Positions 12,534 through 19,897 of a DNA stretch of 40,780 bases are shown here, one piece after another. Under the pieces are notes generated by a model that made no database searches, was not told the DNA's origin, and saw only the letters and a list, made by a program, of their open reading frames with translations. The translations under genes and the position numbers were made by a program. The stretch is from VRUE01 sp036276735 (lineage in GTDB: Bacteria > Actinomycetota > Thermoleophilia > Solirubrobacterales > 70-9): the NCBI GenBank assembly GCA_036276735.1, contig DASUOH010000010.1, positions 1-40,780 of the forward strand, given 5' to 3'. Position 1 is the first letter of the stretch; each line of letters opens with the position of its first letter.

Positions 12534-13220
12534 TCATCCAACGGTCTTGGCCTTCCGCTTCTTGCCGGCGCGGCTCCTCCCGGCTGTCTTGGCCTTTCCC
12601 TTGACTCGCTTCGCCTTGCCTTTCGAGAGGTCGCGGCTGTCCTCGAAGGCGAGGACGCCGACCGTGTAGCTCTTGACTGCGTCCGCGCTCCCGTTGGCTT
12701 TCGCTACCCGCGCCGCAGACGCCCCCTGCTCCTTTTCGACCTCCTTGGTGAATCGCTCGGCGCTTGCCCTGACCTTCTCCCACCCCTCTGCGTCGAGGAC
12801 GAGGGGCATCCGGCCGATGTGCGTATCTGCGTCCGTCAGCTTGTTCGCCTCCACGGCGTCCGCGAGGCTGTCGAACAGTTCGCTTGCAAGGCCAGCGCCG
12901 ATTGCCGTCCGCAGGCCTCCGTCGATCCCCCGCCACTGCGCCGCCGGAAGCAGGGTGCTCGCCGTGGCGCGATAGAAGTGCTCGACCGCGCCCCTGCGTG
13001 GCTCGGTTTTGAGCAGCGTGATGAGGCCGTACTCCTCGAGGACTTTGACGTGGTAGCTGACGCTCGGCAGCTTGGCCTTCAGCTCCTGAGTCAGTTCCTT
13101 TGGGCTCGCCACCCGTTCCACGAGGATGGCCAGGATCTCGACGCGAAGCGGGTTCGCTAGCGCCTTGAAGAATCGCTGATCGACTACCTGGCGCTTTTTC
13201 TTGCTTTTGGGTTTTGCCAT
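12534..13220 (-). CDS. ArsR-type winged-helix regulator with basic tail
   Basis: 228 residues from ATG 13220 with AAGGGACGAA upstream. Residues about 12-80 are a winged helix: 'FFKALANPLRVEILAILVER', 'SPKELTQELKAKLPSVSYHV', 'KVLEEYGLITLLKTEPRRGA' and the wing 'VEHFYRAT'. The middle (85-185) is a helical effector or dimerisation region. No cysteine cluster for metal sensing is visible. The C-terminal 40 residues are Lys/Arg-rich ('GKAKRVKGKAKTAGRSRAGK'), resembling histone-like tails and probably adding non-specific DNA contact. It is related to the tandem-domain protein at 14046. Confidence 0.82.
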   Translation of the reverse strand: MAKPKSKKKRQVVDQRFFKALANPLRVEILAILVERVASPKELTQELKAKLPSVSYHVKVLEEYGLITLLKTEPRRGAVEHFYRATASTLLPAAQWRGIDGGLRTAIGAGLASELFDSLADAVEANKLTDADTHIGRMPLVLDAEGWEKVRASAERFTKEVEKEQGASAARVAKANGSADAVKSYTVGVLAFEDSRDLSKGKAKRVKGKAKTAGRSRAGKKRKAKTVG

Positions 13221-13362
13221 TGTTCGTCCCTTCTGGTGGAGCGGGGACAGAAGGGATGAAAAGCGCTACCCCCTCGATGCCCCGGTGCCAACCGCTCCCT
13301 TAATGGCTGAGCGATCGGTGAGGTTGGAATAAGAAGCGGTTCCTTGTCGGAACGCGACGAGT

Positions 13363-13382
13363 CTTACCGACCTATCAGTAAG
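13363..13382. promoter_or_regulatory. CTTAC-N10-GTAAG inverted repeat upstream of the ArsR gene
   Basis: CTTAC (13363-13367) and GTAAG (13378-13382) frame an imperfectly symmetric 20-bp site in the 242-bp gap between the ArsR gene (start 13220) and the XRE gene (stop 13463). A separate ATACTT-N3-AAGTAT stem lies at 13418-13432 just beyond the XRE stop. The former is a plausible operator and the latter a weak terminator. The rest of this gap is AT-richer and shows no gene. Confidence 0.35.
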
Positions 13383-13462
13383 TTTCACAACCCGCGCAGC
13401 GCTTTTCTCTTTAGTCGATACTTCTTAAGTATTAGGCGTAGGGCACGGCCCGGCGGTGCCGA

Positions 13463-13657
13463 CTAGTCGAGAAGCTGGCCGGGCTTGACCTCAAGCGCCT
13501 CTGCAAGTCGGCGCAGGGTCGAGATCTTCGGATCGCGCTTTCCAGCCTCCATCCGACTGATCTCGGTCACATGGACGCCACTGCGCTGCGCGACCTCTTC
13601 CTGGGTCAGCCCCAGCCGCTCCCGTGCCTCCCGCAGTTTGCTCCCGAAGTGCGCCAC
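13463..13657 (-). CDS. Minimal XRE-family regulator
   Basis: 64 residues, little more than a Cro/CI HTH: 'FGSKLREARERLGLTQEEVA', 'RSGVHVTEISRMEAGKRDPK', 'ISTLRRLAEALEVKPGQLLD'. Starts of this type (MAHFGSKLREARE) are common for short stand-alone actinobacterial XRE proteins. It is less close to the three XRE genes at 166-2160 than those are to each other. It lies downstream of the 19-residue peptide gene (13817-13876) on the same strand, 159 bases away, and could share its transcript. Confidence 0.85.
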   Translation of the reverse strand: MAHFGSKLREARERLGLTQEEVAQRSGVHVTEISRMEAGKRDPKISTLRRLAEALEVKPGQLLD

Positions 13658-13816
13658 GGCGGGGATCGTCTGCGCTGGGGATGGAAACTGCCATAGGAAA
13701 GTTCACAAGTCCTCGCGTAAACTCCCGCTCCTCCATGCCGCCTCGGGACGAAGACGGTGGAGCCGGCCACGAGCCCCACGCAAGCGGGCCGCGACCGGCC
13801 CCTCACATTGCGCGCC

Positions 13817-13876
13817 CTAGGCGTGCTTCATCACATGCACGCTCGAGAAGACGCGGTCAACTTTGGCGATCTTCAT
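13817..13876 (-). CDS. 19-residue micropeptide, copy 1 (MKIAxVxRVFSSV family)
   Basis: The minus strand from ATG 13876 reads MKIAKVDRVFSSVHVMKHA and stops at TAG. GGAAGGGAGGTGA, a near-ideal ribosome binding site, lies 5 bases before the ATG. A second ORF of exactly the same length at 16147-16206 encodes MKIAQVARVFSSVLIAKHS behind GAGGGAGGTGA. Twelve of 19 residues are identical, including M-K-I-A, R-V-F-S-S-V and K-H. Conservation of length, peptide and ribosome binding site argues for real translation. The peptide is amphipathic, with a basic end. Function unknown; a signal, leader or modified peptide are all possible. Confidence 0.65.
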   Translation of the reverse strand: MKIAKVDRVFSSVHVMKHA

Positions 13877-14045
13877 CGCATTCACCTCCCTTCCTTGTCT
13901 TTCAGCGGGTGGTCCCGCCGAACAGAGAGAGAATGCTAAGAAAAACCGGAGTATCCGCGGAAATCCGGCTTGGCTACGTTTTTTCCTCCAAACGCGGCCT
14001 TATGCTCCGGGGCTTCTGAGCAACGGAGACAACGGAGCAGCGAGC

Positions 14046-15305
14046 TTGGCAGTCGAGACGGCGACCAGATTGGGGCAGGGGAAGCGGAGCGTTGCCGAGG
14101 CTGTCGCCTACGCGATTACTCACCAGGCTCGGACGGAAATCCTCGCGCTTCTCAACGAACGGCCACGCTCGCAGGACGAACTAGAGCGTCTGATCCATCG
14201 TCCAGAGAGCAAGAACATCGCCCATCACCTCCGGGAACTGCTCGCTGACGGCTCCATCGAGCTGGCCTACGTCAAACAAGTGCGAAACGCCTTCGAGCAC
14301 TACTACCGAACGGTTGAATTTCGGTTCTACACCGACGAGGAGATCGCGGCGATAGAGCCAGAGGCGAGGGAGGCCATCGCGGGAGTGATCCTTGAGGCGG
14401 TCATGTCCGAGGCAATGGCCGCGCTTTGGGCGGGGAAGATGATCGATGATCGACGGGTTTGGCTGTCGTGGCGCTGGTTCAACGTCGATGCTCAGGGCCG
14501 TGAGGCCATAGCGGACGACCAGGCGCGGCATTGGGAGCGAATCCAAGAGATCGAGGCCGAGTCCCTTGACCGCTGCGCCAAGTCGGGAGAGCCGACCAAG
14601 TCAATCATCGTCACCTCGCTGGGATATGAGCGCTTCCGTTTCTCAATACCGCCGCCGCTGCCGGCGGCAGGCTCGGAGGAAGGCGCGCCGCGGCCGCTGA
14701 AGTTGGGACAGGGGAGGCGGGGAGTCGAGGAAGCGGTCGGCTACGCGCTCAAGCACCGGAAGCGGGTTGAAATTCTGGGCCTTCTGAATGAAGGAGAGCG
14801 CAGCCGCTACGAACTGGCCGCGCTGATCGGCGAGGAGCCGGACAAGATCAAGCACCACCTCAAGGAATTGCTGGACGAGGGCTCGATCGAACTGGCCTAC
14901 TCCAAGCGCGTCGGGAACCTGATCCAGCATTACTACCGAGCGGTCAAACTGTCGTTCTACAGCGACGAGGAAATTGAGGCACTGCGTCCAGAGGAAAGGC
15001 AGGCGCTTGCTGGCGTGATCCTCCAGACTGTCATGGCCGAGGCTCTGGCTGCCCTTTGGGCGGGGAAGATGGCTGACGATCCCCGCGTTTGGCTGTCCTG
15101 GCGCTGGTTCCACGTCGATGCGCAGGGGCGCGAGGACATAGCCGACGAGCAGGCGCGGCATTGGGAGCGAGTCGTGGAGATCGAGGCGGAATCCACCAAC
15201 CGCTGTGCCAGGTCAGGCGAGCCGACCAAGTCGATCATCGTCACGTCGCTGGGACACGTTCGTTGCCGCAGAGCTCCGGTGACGACGCCGTCAGACGAAT
15301 CATAG
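14046..15305 (+). CDS. Tandem-duplicated ArsR-like winged-helix protein
   Basis: 419 residues from TTG 14046 (GGAG 9 bases upstream); the frame is open further upstream but that part lacks coding character. The protein is two copies of a roughly 195-residue unit. Each has 'LGQGxRxVxEAVxYA', a winged helix with 'EILxLLNE' and the recognition region 'HHLxELLxxGSIELAY', then 'HYYRxV', and a C-terminal domain with 'ALWAGKM..D.RVWLSWRWF', 'VDAQGRE.IAD.QARHWER' and 'GEPTKSIIVTSLG'. More than half of aligned positions are identical. One chain could carry both halves of a pseudo-dimer. Ligand unknown; the conserved W/R/W core could bind a small molecule. Confidence 0.75.
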   Translation: MAVETATRLGQGKRSVAEAVAYAITHQARTEILALLNERPRSQDELERLIHRPESKNIAHHLRELLADGSIELAYVKQVRNAFEHYYRTVEFRFYTDEEIAAIEPEAREAIAGVILEAVMSEAMAALWAGKMIDDRRVWLSWRWFNVDAQGREAIADDQARHWERIQEIEAESLDRCAKSGEPTKSIIVTSLGYERFRFSIPPPLPAAGSEEGAPRPLKLGQGRRGVEEAVGYALKHRKRVEILGLLNEGERSRYELAALIGEEPDKIKHHLKELLDEGSIELAYSKRVGNLIQHYYRAVKLSFYSDEEIEALRPEERQALAGVILQTVMAEALAALWAGKMADDPRVWLSWRWFHVDAQGREDIADEQARHWERVVEIEAESTNRCARSGEPTKSIIVTSLGHVRCRRAPVTTPSDES

Positions 15306-15370
15306 GACCCCGGCCGCTGCGGGCAATTTACTGAAACTTATTCCAGTAGTGCCGGGTCGTTGCTCTATGT

Positions 15371-16150
15371 ATGGCGACCGTAACGGGCGACGCGAAGACT
15401 GCCTACGAGGCTTTCGCGCCCGTCTACGACATCTTCACTGCTCACTACGACGACGAGCTTTGGATAGGCGAGCTGGTCTCAGCGCTCGAGCGCAACGGCC
15501 TGAGCGGAGATCGCCTACTCGACGTGGCTTGCGGGACCGGAAGGAGCTTCCTGCCGATGCTGAAGCGGGGCTGGAATGTCACCGCCTGCGACATCTCGCC
15601 TGCAATGCTGGAGCGCGCCCGCGCGAAGGTCGGAGAGGCAGTCCAGCTGTCAGTGGCTGACATGCGGGACTTCCCCGAGATCGGCAAGTTCGATCTCGTC
15701 TGGGCTCTGGACGATTCGATCAACTACCTCCTCAGCGAGGAGGAACTGCTCGAGGCTCTGACCGGAATGAAGGCAAATCTCGCGCCGGGAGGTCTGCTGC
15801 TTTTCGATGTCAACACGCTGGTCGCCTATCGCAGCTTCTTCGCCGAAACCGTCGTGGTCGAGCGCGACGGCAGGCGATTTGTTTGGCGCGGGCAGGCTGC
15901 GAGGGATGCGGAGCCCGGGTCGATCTGTGAAGCGATCCTCGAAGAGGACGGAGGGCCGACGACAACGCACCAGCATCGGCAGCGGCATTTTGCCCGCGCG
16001 GAAATAGGCTCAGCCGTCGAACGCGCCGGCCTGAGCCTGGTCGATACCTACGGCCTATATACAGACGGGACACTGCGGCAGCCGCTTGACGAGAACGCTC
16101 ACACGAAGGCTGTCTACATCGCTGACGCTGAGGGAGGTGAGCATCGATGA
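15371..16150 (+). CDS. Class I SAM-dependent methyltransferase
   Basis: 259 residues from ATG 15371. Motif I is 'RLLDVACGTGRSFLPMLKRG' (SAM-binding GxG loop), followed by motif II acid 'VTACDISPAMLERARAKVG', the 'SVADMRDFP' adenine-contact region, post-motif 'FDLVWALDDSINYLLSEEEL' and 'NLAPGGLLLFDVNTLVAYRS'. This is the Methyltransf_25/11 group acting on small molecules; the substrate cannot be assigned. The C-terminal beta segment ('TTTHQHRQRHF') matches the family. Its stop overlaps the ATG of the 19-residue peptide gene (ATGA), so the peptide is translationally coupled. Confidence 0.88.
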   Translation: MATVTGDAKTAYEAFAPVYDIFTAHYDDELWIGELVSALERNGLSGDRLLDVACGTGRSFLPMLKRGWNVTACDISPAMLERARAKVGEAVQLSVADMRDFPEIGKFDLVWALDDSINYLLSEEELLEALTGMKANLAPGGLLLFDVNTLVAYRSFFAETVVVERDGRRFVWRGQAARDAEPGSICEAILEEDGGPTTTHQHRQRHFARAEIGSAVERAGLSLVDTYGLYTDGTLRQPLDENAHTKAVYIADAEGGEHR

Positions 16151-16206
16151 AGATCGCACAGGTCGCCCGCGTCTTTTCGAGCGTGCTGATCGCGAAGCAC
16201 TCGTAG
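16147..16206 (+). CDS. 19-residue micropeptide, copy 2, coupled to the methyltransferase
   Basis: ATG 16147 overlaps the methyltransferase stop in an ATGA. The ORF reads MKIAQVARVFSSVLIAKHS and ends at TAG. GAGGGAGGTGA ends 6 bases before the ATG, inside the end of the methyltransferase gene. It is the partner of the minus-strand copy at 13817-13876: same length, 12 of 19 residues identical, same GGGAGGTGA site and spacing. Coupling to a methyltransferase makes a modified or signalling peptide conceivable, but this is inference only. The 98 bases after it show no gene. Confidence 0.65.
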   Translation: MKIAQVARVFSSVLIAKHS

Positions 16207-16304
16207 TTGGCCTGAGCGGCTGTACCGTCTGCGGTAGGCAACATCCCCACCGCCATCCCCACGGCCCGCGAGAAACTGGCGAATAGCAGGAACGTGTCCA
16301 GGGG

Positions 16305-16700
16305 TCAGCCGCGCGTAGGGCGCAGATCTCGCACTTCGCAGGGCAGCTTCTCGGCAAGACCGATGATCTCGGGATCACCGGTCCACAACACCGCACCCAG
16401 TCGCTCTGCCGTCGCCACACAGAAAGCGTCGGCATAGGAGAGGCCTCCGCTCGCCTTGACCTTCGCGGCCATCACGACGAGGTCCCAGTCGGGGTCGAGA
16501 ACCGTCAACTCGCGGCGGGCGTTTTCGACCGTCTGGCCAGCCTGGGCCGGGCCGCAGACGCGAATCTCCATGTAGAGGGCCTCGCCGAGATTGACCGAGC
16601 ACATCGCAGCACCCGAGTCGAGCCACTCGTCGCGAATGGCTGCGGCCGATGGCTCGTCACGCAGATGCGCGATCAGCGCCCAGGTGTCAAGAACTATCAC
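16305..16700 (-). CDS. VapC-type PIN-domain ribonuclease toxin
   Basis: 131 residues, typical VapC length. PIN active-site acids are visible in order: D5 (MIVLDTWAL), E40 (SVNLGEALY), D91 (LSYADAFCVATAERLG) and D109 (VLWTGDPEI). They would bind Mg2+ for RNA cleavage. It starts inside the antitoxin gene (14-base overlap) and is translationally coupled to it. By family knowledge VapC toxins cut tRNA or rRNA loops. Confidence 0.9.
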   Translation of the reverse strand: MIVLDTWALIAHLRDEPSAAAIRDEWLDSGAAMCSVNLGEALYMEIRVCGPAQAGQTVENARRELTVLDPDWDLVVMAAKVKASGGLSYADAFCVATAERLGAVLWTGDPEIIGLAEKLPCEVRDLRPTRG

Positions 16701-16974
16701 CGAGCAGGCCCTGTGCCTTGCGCGCCTCTCGCGCGCGCTCCCCGCGCCGCTCCGCCTCGAGATCCTCGGTGGAAAGCCCGGGAATGCCGGCCCATGCCCC
16801 TCGCAGTGCCTCGATCCGCTTGCGGCGCTCGTTCTTCTCGTCGGCGAGGCGGTGGATCCTCACCTCCCTGCCTCGTGGTTCGAACACCACCTCATCGCCC
16901 GGTCGAATACCGATCTCGTCGCGGATCGCCTTGGGGATCACGACCTGGCCTTTCGTGCCAACCCGATGAGTCAT
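16687..16974 (-). CDS. VapB/MazE-like AbrB-family antitoxin
   Basis: 95 residues. Residues 3-45 are a SpoVT/AbrB swapped-hairpin DNA-binding domain ('HRVGTKGQVVIPKAIRDEIG', 'RPGDEVVFEPRGREVRIHRL'). The C-terminal 50 residues are charged helix ('ERRKRIEALRGAWAG', 'TEDLEAERRGERAREARKAQ'), expected to wrap the PIN toxin. First gene of the pair. TATACT lies 8 bases before the ATG on the minus strand and is a good -10 box for a near-leaderless transcript. Expected to repress its own promoter with VapC. Confidence 0.88.
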   Translation of the reverse strand: MTHRVGTKGQVVIPKAIRDEIGIRPGDEVVFEPRGREVRIHRLADEKNERRKRIEALRGAWAGIPGLSTEDLEAERRGERAREARKAQGLLGDSS

Positions 16975-16997
16975 ACGCGCCAGTATAACGTAGGGGC

Positions 16998-17486
16998 CTA
17001 CCGCCCCAGCCGCGGATCGTCCGCGTCGATCTCCTCCGCCGTTCCCTCGTAGTCGTAGTGACGGCCCTCCGCGGCCGGGTCGCTCGGTCCGCGCGAGCGG
17101 GTCGCGCGGTCGCCTAGCCCGACGACGAGGAAGCGGCGGCCGACGTACGCCCTCATCAGCCGCCGCACGAAGGCCCGGCTCGGCGGGACAAGCAGGACCA
17201 ATCCGACTATGTCGGTGATGAAGCCCGGCGTCAAGAGCAGCGTGCCGCCGACGGCGATCATCAGGCCGTCGGCGACCTCGCGCCCCGGGAAGCGCCGCTC
17301 CTGCAGGGCCGCGTTGAAGCGCCGCCAGGCGCCGCGCCCCTGCTGGCGCAGCAGCAGCGAGCCAAGCACCGCGTCGGCCAATAGGAGCAGCAGGGTCGGC
17401 ACCAGGCCGATCGCCTGGCCGATTTGGACGATGACGTAGAGCTCGACGATCGGGACGACGATGAAGAGCGCGACCAGCAGCGCCAT
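16998..17486 (-). CDS. fxsA: FxsA family membrane protein
   Basis: 162 residues. FxsA marks: N-terminal membrane segment 'LLVALFIVVPIVELYVIVQI', a second 'LVPTLLLLLADAVLGSLLLR', the 'QGRGAWRRFNAALQERRFPG' loop, 'DGLMIAVGGTLLLTPGFITD' and 'IVGLVLLVPPSRAFVRRLM'. The name comes from E. coli FxsA, whose overexpression relieves phage T7 exclusion by the F plasmid; the normal role is unknown. The cytoplasmic C-terminus is acidic. Its ATG overlaps the stop of the WS/DGAT gene by one base (TGATG), so the two are cotranslated. Confidence 0.9.
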   Translation of the reverse strand: MALLVALFIVVPIVELYVIVQIGQAIGLVPTLLLLLADAVLGSLLLRQQGRGAWRRFNAALQERRFPGREVADGLMIAVGGTLLLTPGFITDIVGLVLLVPPSRAFVRRLMRAYVGRRFLVVGLGDRATRSRGPSDPAAEGRHYDYEGTAEEIDADDPRLGR

Positions 17487-18901
17487 CAGGCTGCGGCGGC
17501 AGCCGCCGTGGCGGCCTGCTCCAGCTCGTCCAGCGACTCTTCGAGGCCGTTCGAGATTACTTCGACATCCTCCATCGAGTCGTAGTCGGCCAGCAGGCCG
17601 AAGCAGATGCGCCCGTTGTAGCTCATGATCGCGATGGCGAGCGCGTGGTTCTCAGGCAGGAAGGCGACCGGGAAGACCTCTTCGAGCTCGCGGCCCAGGA
17701 CGTAAAGCGGGATCTGCGGTCCCGGCACGTTGGTGACGATCAGGTTGAAGAGCCGGGTCGAGAAGTTGAGGCGCGCCGCCTGGGCGAGCAAGGTCGGCGG
17801 CGCGAAGTCGTTGAAGCGCGAGATCACTTCGGCGCCGAGCGCCTGCTTGGAGCGCTTCAGGCCCTCCATCTGCTCGCTGACCACCCGCAGGCGTCGCACC
17901 GGGTCCTCCACGTAGACGGGCAGCGGGCCGCGCATCGCGGCGAGTTTGTTGCCGAGCTGGCCGCGCTCGTCTTCGGCCCGGACCGAGACCGGCACCAGCG
18001 CCCGCAGCTCCAGGCCCTCCGTGCGAATCCCCCGGCGGTCGAGCCAGTTGCGCAGCGCGCCGGTCACGACCGCTAGCACGACGTCGTTGACGGTGCCGCC
18101 GAAGGTGTCCTTGATGTGCTTGAAGGTCGCCAGCTCCGAGCGTGCCCAGGTGTAGCGACGGTGCGGCCCGATCGGCCGGTTGAGCGGCACGTCCGGAGCG
18201 GGATCGGCGAGCGCGCCGGCGATTTCGCTGACGCCCTCGAGCGCCTCGACGACGCGCCGTGCCGCGGTCTCAGGGTTGCGCACCGCGGCGACGGCCCGCT
18301 CCGCGAGGTGCAGCGGGGTGGCGACGGCGTCGGTGACGTCGCGGGCGATCAGCTGCGCCGCGCTGGGCGCTGGTTCGGGCTCCCAGCCGTCTTCGACGGG
18401 AGCCGGCTCGGGGATCGGCTCGAGGTCGAAGAGCACCGTCCCGATGTCGACACCCGCGATTCCGTCCACCGCGGCGTGGTGCGTCTTGGTCAGCAGGGCG
18501 AAGCGGTCCCGCTCCAGGCCCTGCACCAGCCACATCTCCCAGAGCGGCTTGGAGCGGTCCAGCTGCTGGGAGAAGACGCGCGCCGCGAGCCGCTTCAGCT
18601 GCGCCTCGCCACCGGGCGAGGGCAGCGCCGTGTGGCGGACGTGGTAGGCGAGATTGAAGTTGACGTCGTCGGCCCAGAGCGGCCGGCCGGCCTCCAGCGG
18701 CGGGGTCACCAGCTTCTGCCGGAAGCGCGGCACCTTGTCGAGGCGGCCCCGGATGTGCTCGACCAGATCGACGTACTTCGGCGGCGGGCCCTCGAAGATG
18801 AGCATGCCGCCGATGTGCATGTGGCTCGACGAGCTCTCGTTCGTAAGGAACGAAGCGTCGATCGCGGTAAGCCGCTCCAGGTGGGCGCCCGAGGTGCTCA
18901 T
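17486..18901 (-). CDS. Wax ester synthase / diacylglycerol acyltransferase
   Basis: 471 residues, the usual WS/DGAT length. The N-terminal half has the acyltransferase core with the catalytic HHxxxDG motif at 141-147 (THHAAVDGIAG) and the upstream 'PLWEMWLVQGLERDRFALL'. The C-terminal half has 'GGTVNDVVLAVVTGALRNWL', 'LVPVSVR' and 'NVPGPQIPLYVLGRELEEVF', all family signatures. It transfers acyl-CoA to fatty alcohol or diacylglycerol to form storage lipid at the membrane. Actinobacteria often carry several copies. The C-terminus is an alanine run. Only 27 bases separate it from the divergent ispH start. Confidence 0.93.
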   Translation of the reverse strand: MSTSGAHLERLTAIDASFLTNESSSSHMHIGGMLIFEGPPPKYVDLVEHIRGRLDKVPRFRQKLVTPPLEAGRPLWADDVNFNLAYHVRHTALPSPGGEAQLKRLAARVFSQQLDRSKPLWEMWLVQGLERDRFALLTKTHHAAVDGIAGVDIGTVLFDLEPIPEPAPVEDGWEPEPAPSAAQLIARDVTDAVATPLHLAERAVAAVRNPETAARRVVEALEGVSEIAGALADPAPDVPLNRPIGPHRRYTWARSELATFKHIKDTFGGTVNDVVLAVVTGALRNWLDRRGIRTEGLELRALVPVSVRAEDERGQLGNKLAAMRGPLPVYVEDPVRRLRVVSEQMEGLKRSKQALGAEVISRFNDFAPPTLLAQAARLNFSTRLFNLIVTNVPGPQIPLYVLGRELEEVFPVAFLPENHALAIAIMSYNGRICFGLLADYDSMEDVEVISNGLEESLDELEQAATAAAAAA

Positions 18902-18915
18902 TCCCCAAGGCTAGC

Positions 18916-18921
18916 TACCCT
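18916..18921 (+). promoter_or_regulatory. Putative -10 box of ispH
   Basis: TACCCT ends 7 bases before the ispH ATG (18929) in a 27-bp gap between divergent genes. No ribosome binding site is present, so a leaderless or very short-leader transcript is likely. An overlapping TAGCTA (18912-18917) is an alternative. Confidence 0.35.
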
Positions 18922-18928
18922 GCAATTG

Positions 18929-19897
18929 ATGACTCCTGCTGCCTCCGCGCCGAAAAAAGTCCTGCTGGCCGCGCCGCGCGGTTACTGCGCCGGCGTCGAC
19001 CGCGCCGTGGAGACGGTCGAACGGGCGCTCGACACCTATGGAGCGCCTGTCTACGTGCGCAAGGAGATCGTCCACAACAAGCACGTCGTCGAGGAGCTGG
19101 CGAAGCGGGGGGCGATCTTCGTCGAGCAGGAGACCGAGGTCCCCGAGGGCGAGATGGTCGTCTTCTCGGCCCACGGCGTCGCCCCGGCCGTCCATGAGAA
19201 TGCCGCCGCGCGCAAGCTGCGGACGATCGACGCGACCTGCCCATTGGTCACCAAGGTCCACGTCTCGGCGCGCCGCTTCGCCGCCCAGGGCTACACGATC
19301 ATCATGATCGGCCACGAGGGCCACGAGGAGGTCGAAGGGACGACGGGAGAGGCGCCCGACAGCATCGTGCTGATCGAAACCGCCGAGGAGGTCGAGGCCC
19401 TCGAGGTCCCGGATCCCGACAAAGTTGCCTTCATCACCCAGACGACGCTCTCGGTCGACGAGACGGCGGAGGTGATCGCCGCCCTGCGCGCCAAGTTCCC
19501 GGGGATCGTCAGCTCGAAGTCCGACGACATCTGTTACGCGACGACCAACCGCCAGATCGCGGTCAAGCAGCTCGCTCGCGAGTGCGACCTCGTCCTCGTG
19601 ATCGGCTCGACCAACTCGTCCAACTCCAACCGCCTGGTCGAGGTGGCCCGCGAGCACGGCGCCGACTCCTACCTGATCGACAACCACACCCAGGTGCGCG
19701 AGGAGTGGCTGCAGGGCGTCGAGACCGTCGGCATCACCTCGGGTGCGAGCGCCCCGGAGGAGCTGGTCGAGCGGCTGGTCGAGTTCTTCCGCGAGCGCGG
19801 CGCCGCCGACGTCTCCGAGCTGCGGACCGTCCACGAGGACGTCCGTTTCATGTTGCCCAAGGAGATCCGCGAGGCAACCGCGGCCGCGTCGGCTTAG
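18929..19897 (+). CDS. ispH: 4-hydroxy-3-methylbut-2-enyl diphosphate reductase
   Basis: 322 residues. The three cluster cysteines are visible: 'APRGYCAGVDRAVE' (C20), 'RTIDATCPLVTKVH' and 'KSDDICYATTNRQIA'. Further IspH marks are 'EIVHNKHVVEEL', 'FSAHGVAP', 'GHEGHEEVEGTTGE' and 'GSTNSSNSNRLVE'. It carries a [4Fe-4S] cluster and makes IPP and DMAPP in the last step of the non-mevalonate isoprenoid pathway. ATG 18929 gives the standard N-terminus; longer frames run through the antisense of the WS/DGAT gene and are not real. Its stop overlaps the convergent thioredoxin-like gene by 4 bases. Confidence 0.96.
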   Translation: MTPAASAPKKVLLAAPRGYCAGVDRAVETVERALDTYGAPVYVRKEIVHNKHVVEELAKRGAIFVEQETEVPEGEMVVFSAHGVAPAVHENAAARKLRTIDATCPLVTKVHVSARRFAAQGYTIIMIGHEGHEEVEGTTGEAPDSIVLIETAEEVEALEVPDPDKVAFITQTTLSVDETAEVIAALRAKFPGIVSSKSDDICYATTNRQIAVKQLARECDLVLVIGSTNSSNSNRLVEVAREHGADSYLIDNHTQVREEWLQGVETVGITSGASAPEELVERLVEFFRERGAADVSELRTVHEDVRFMLPKEIREATAAASA

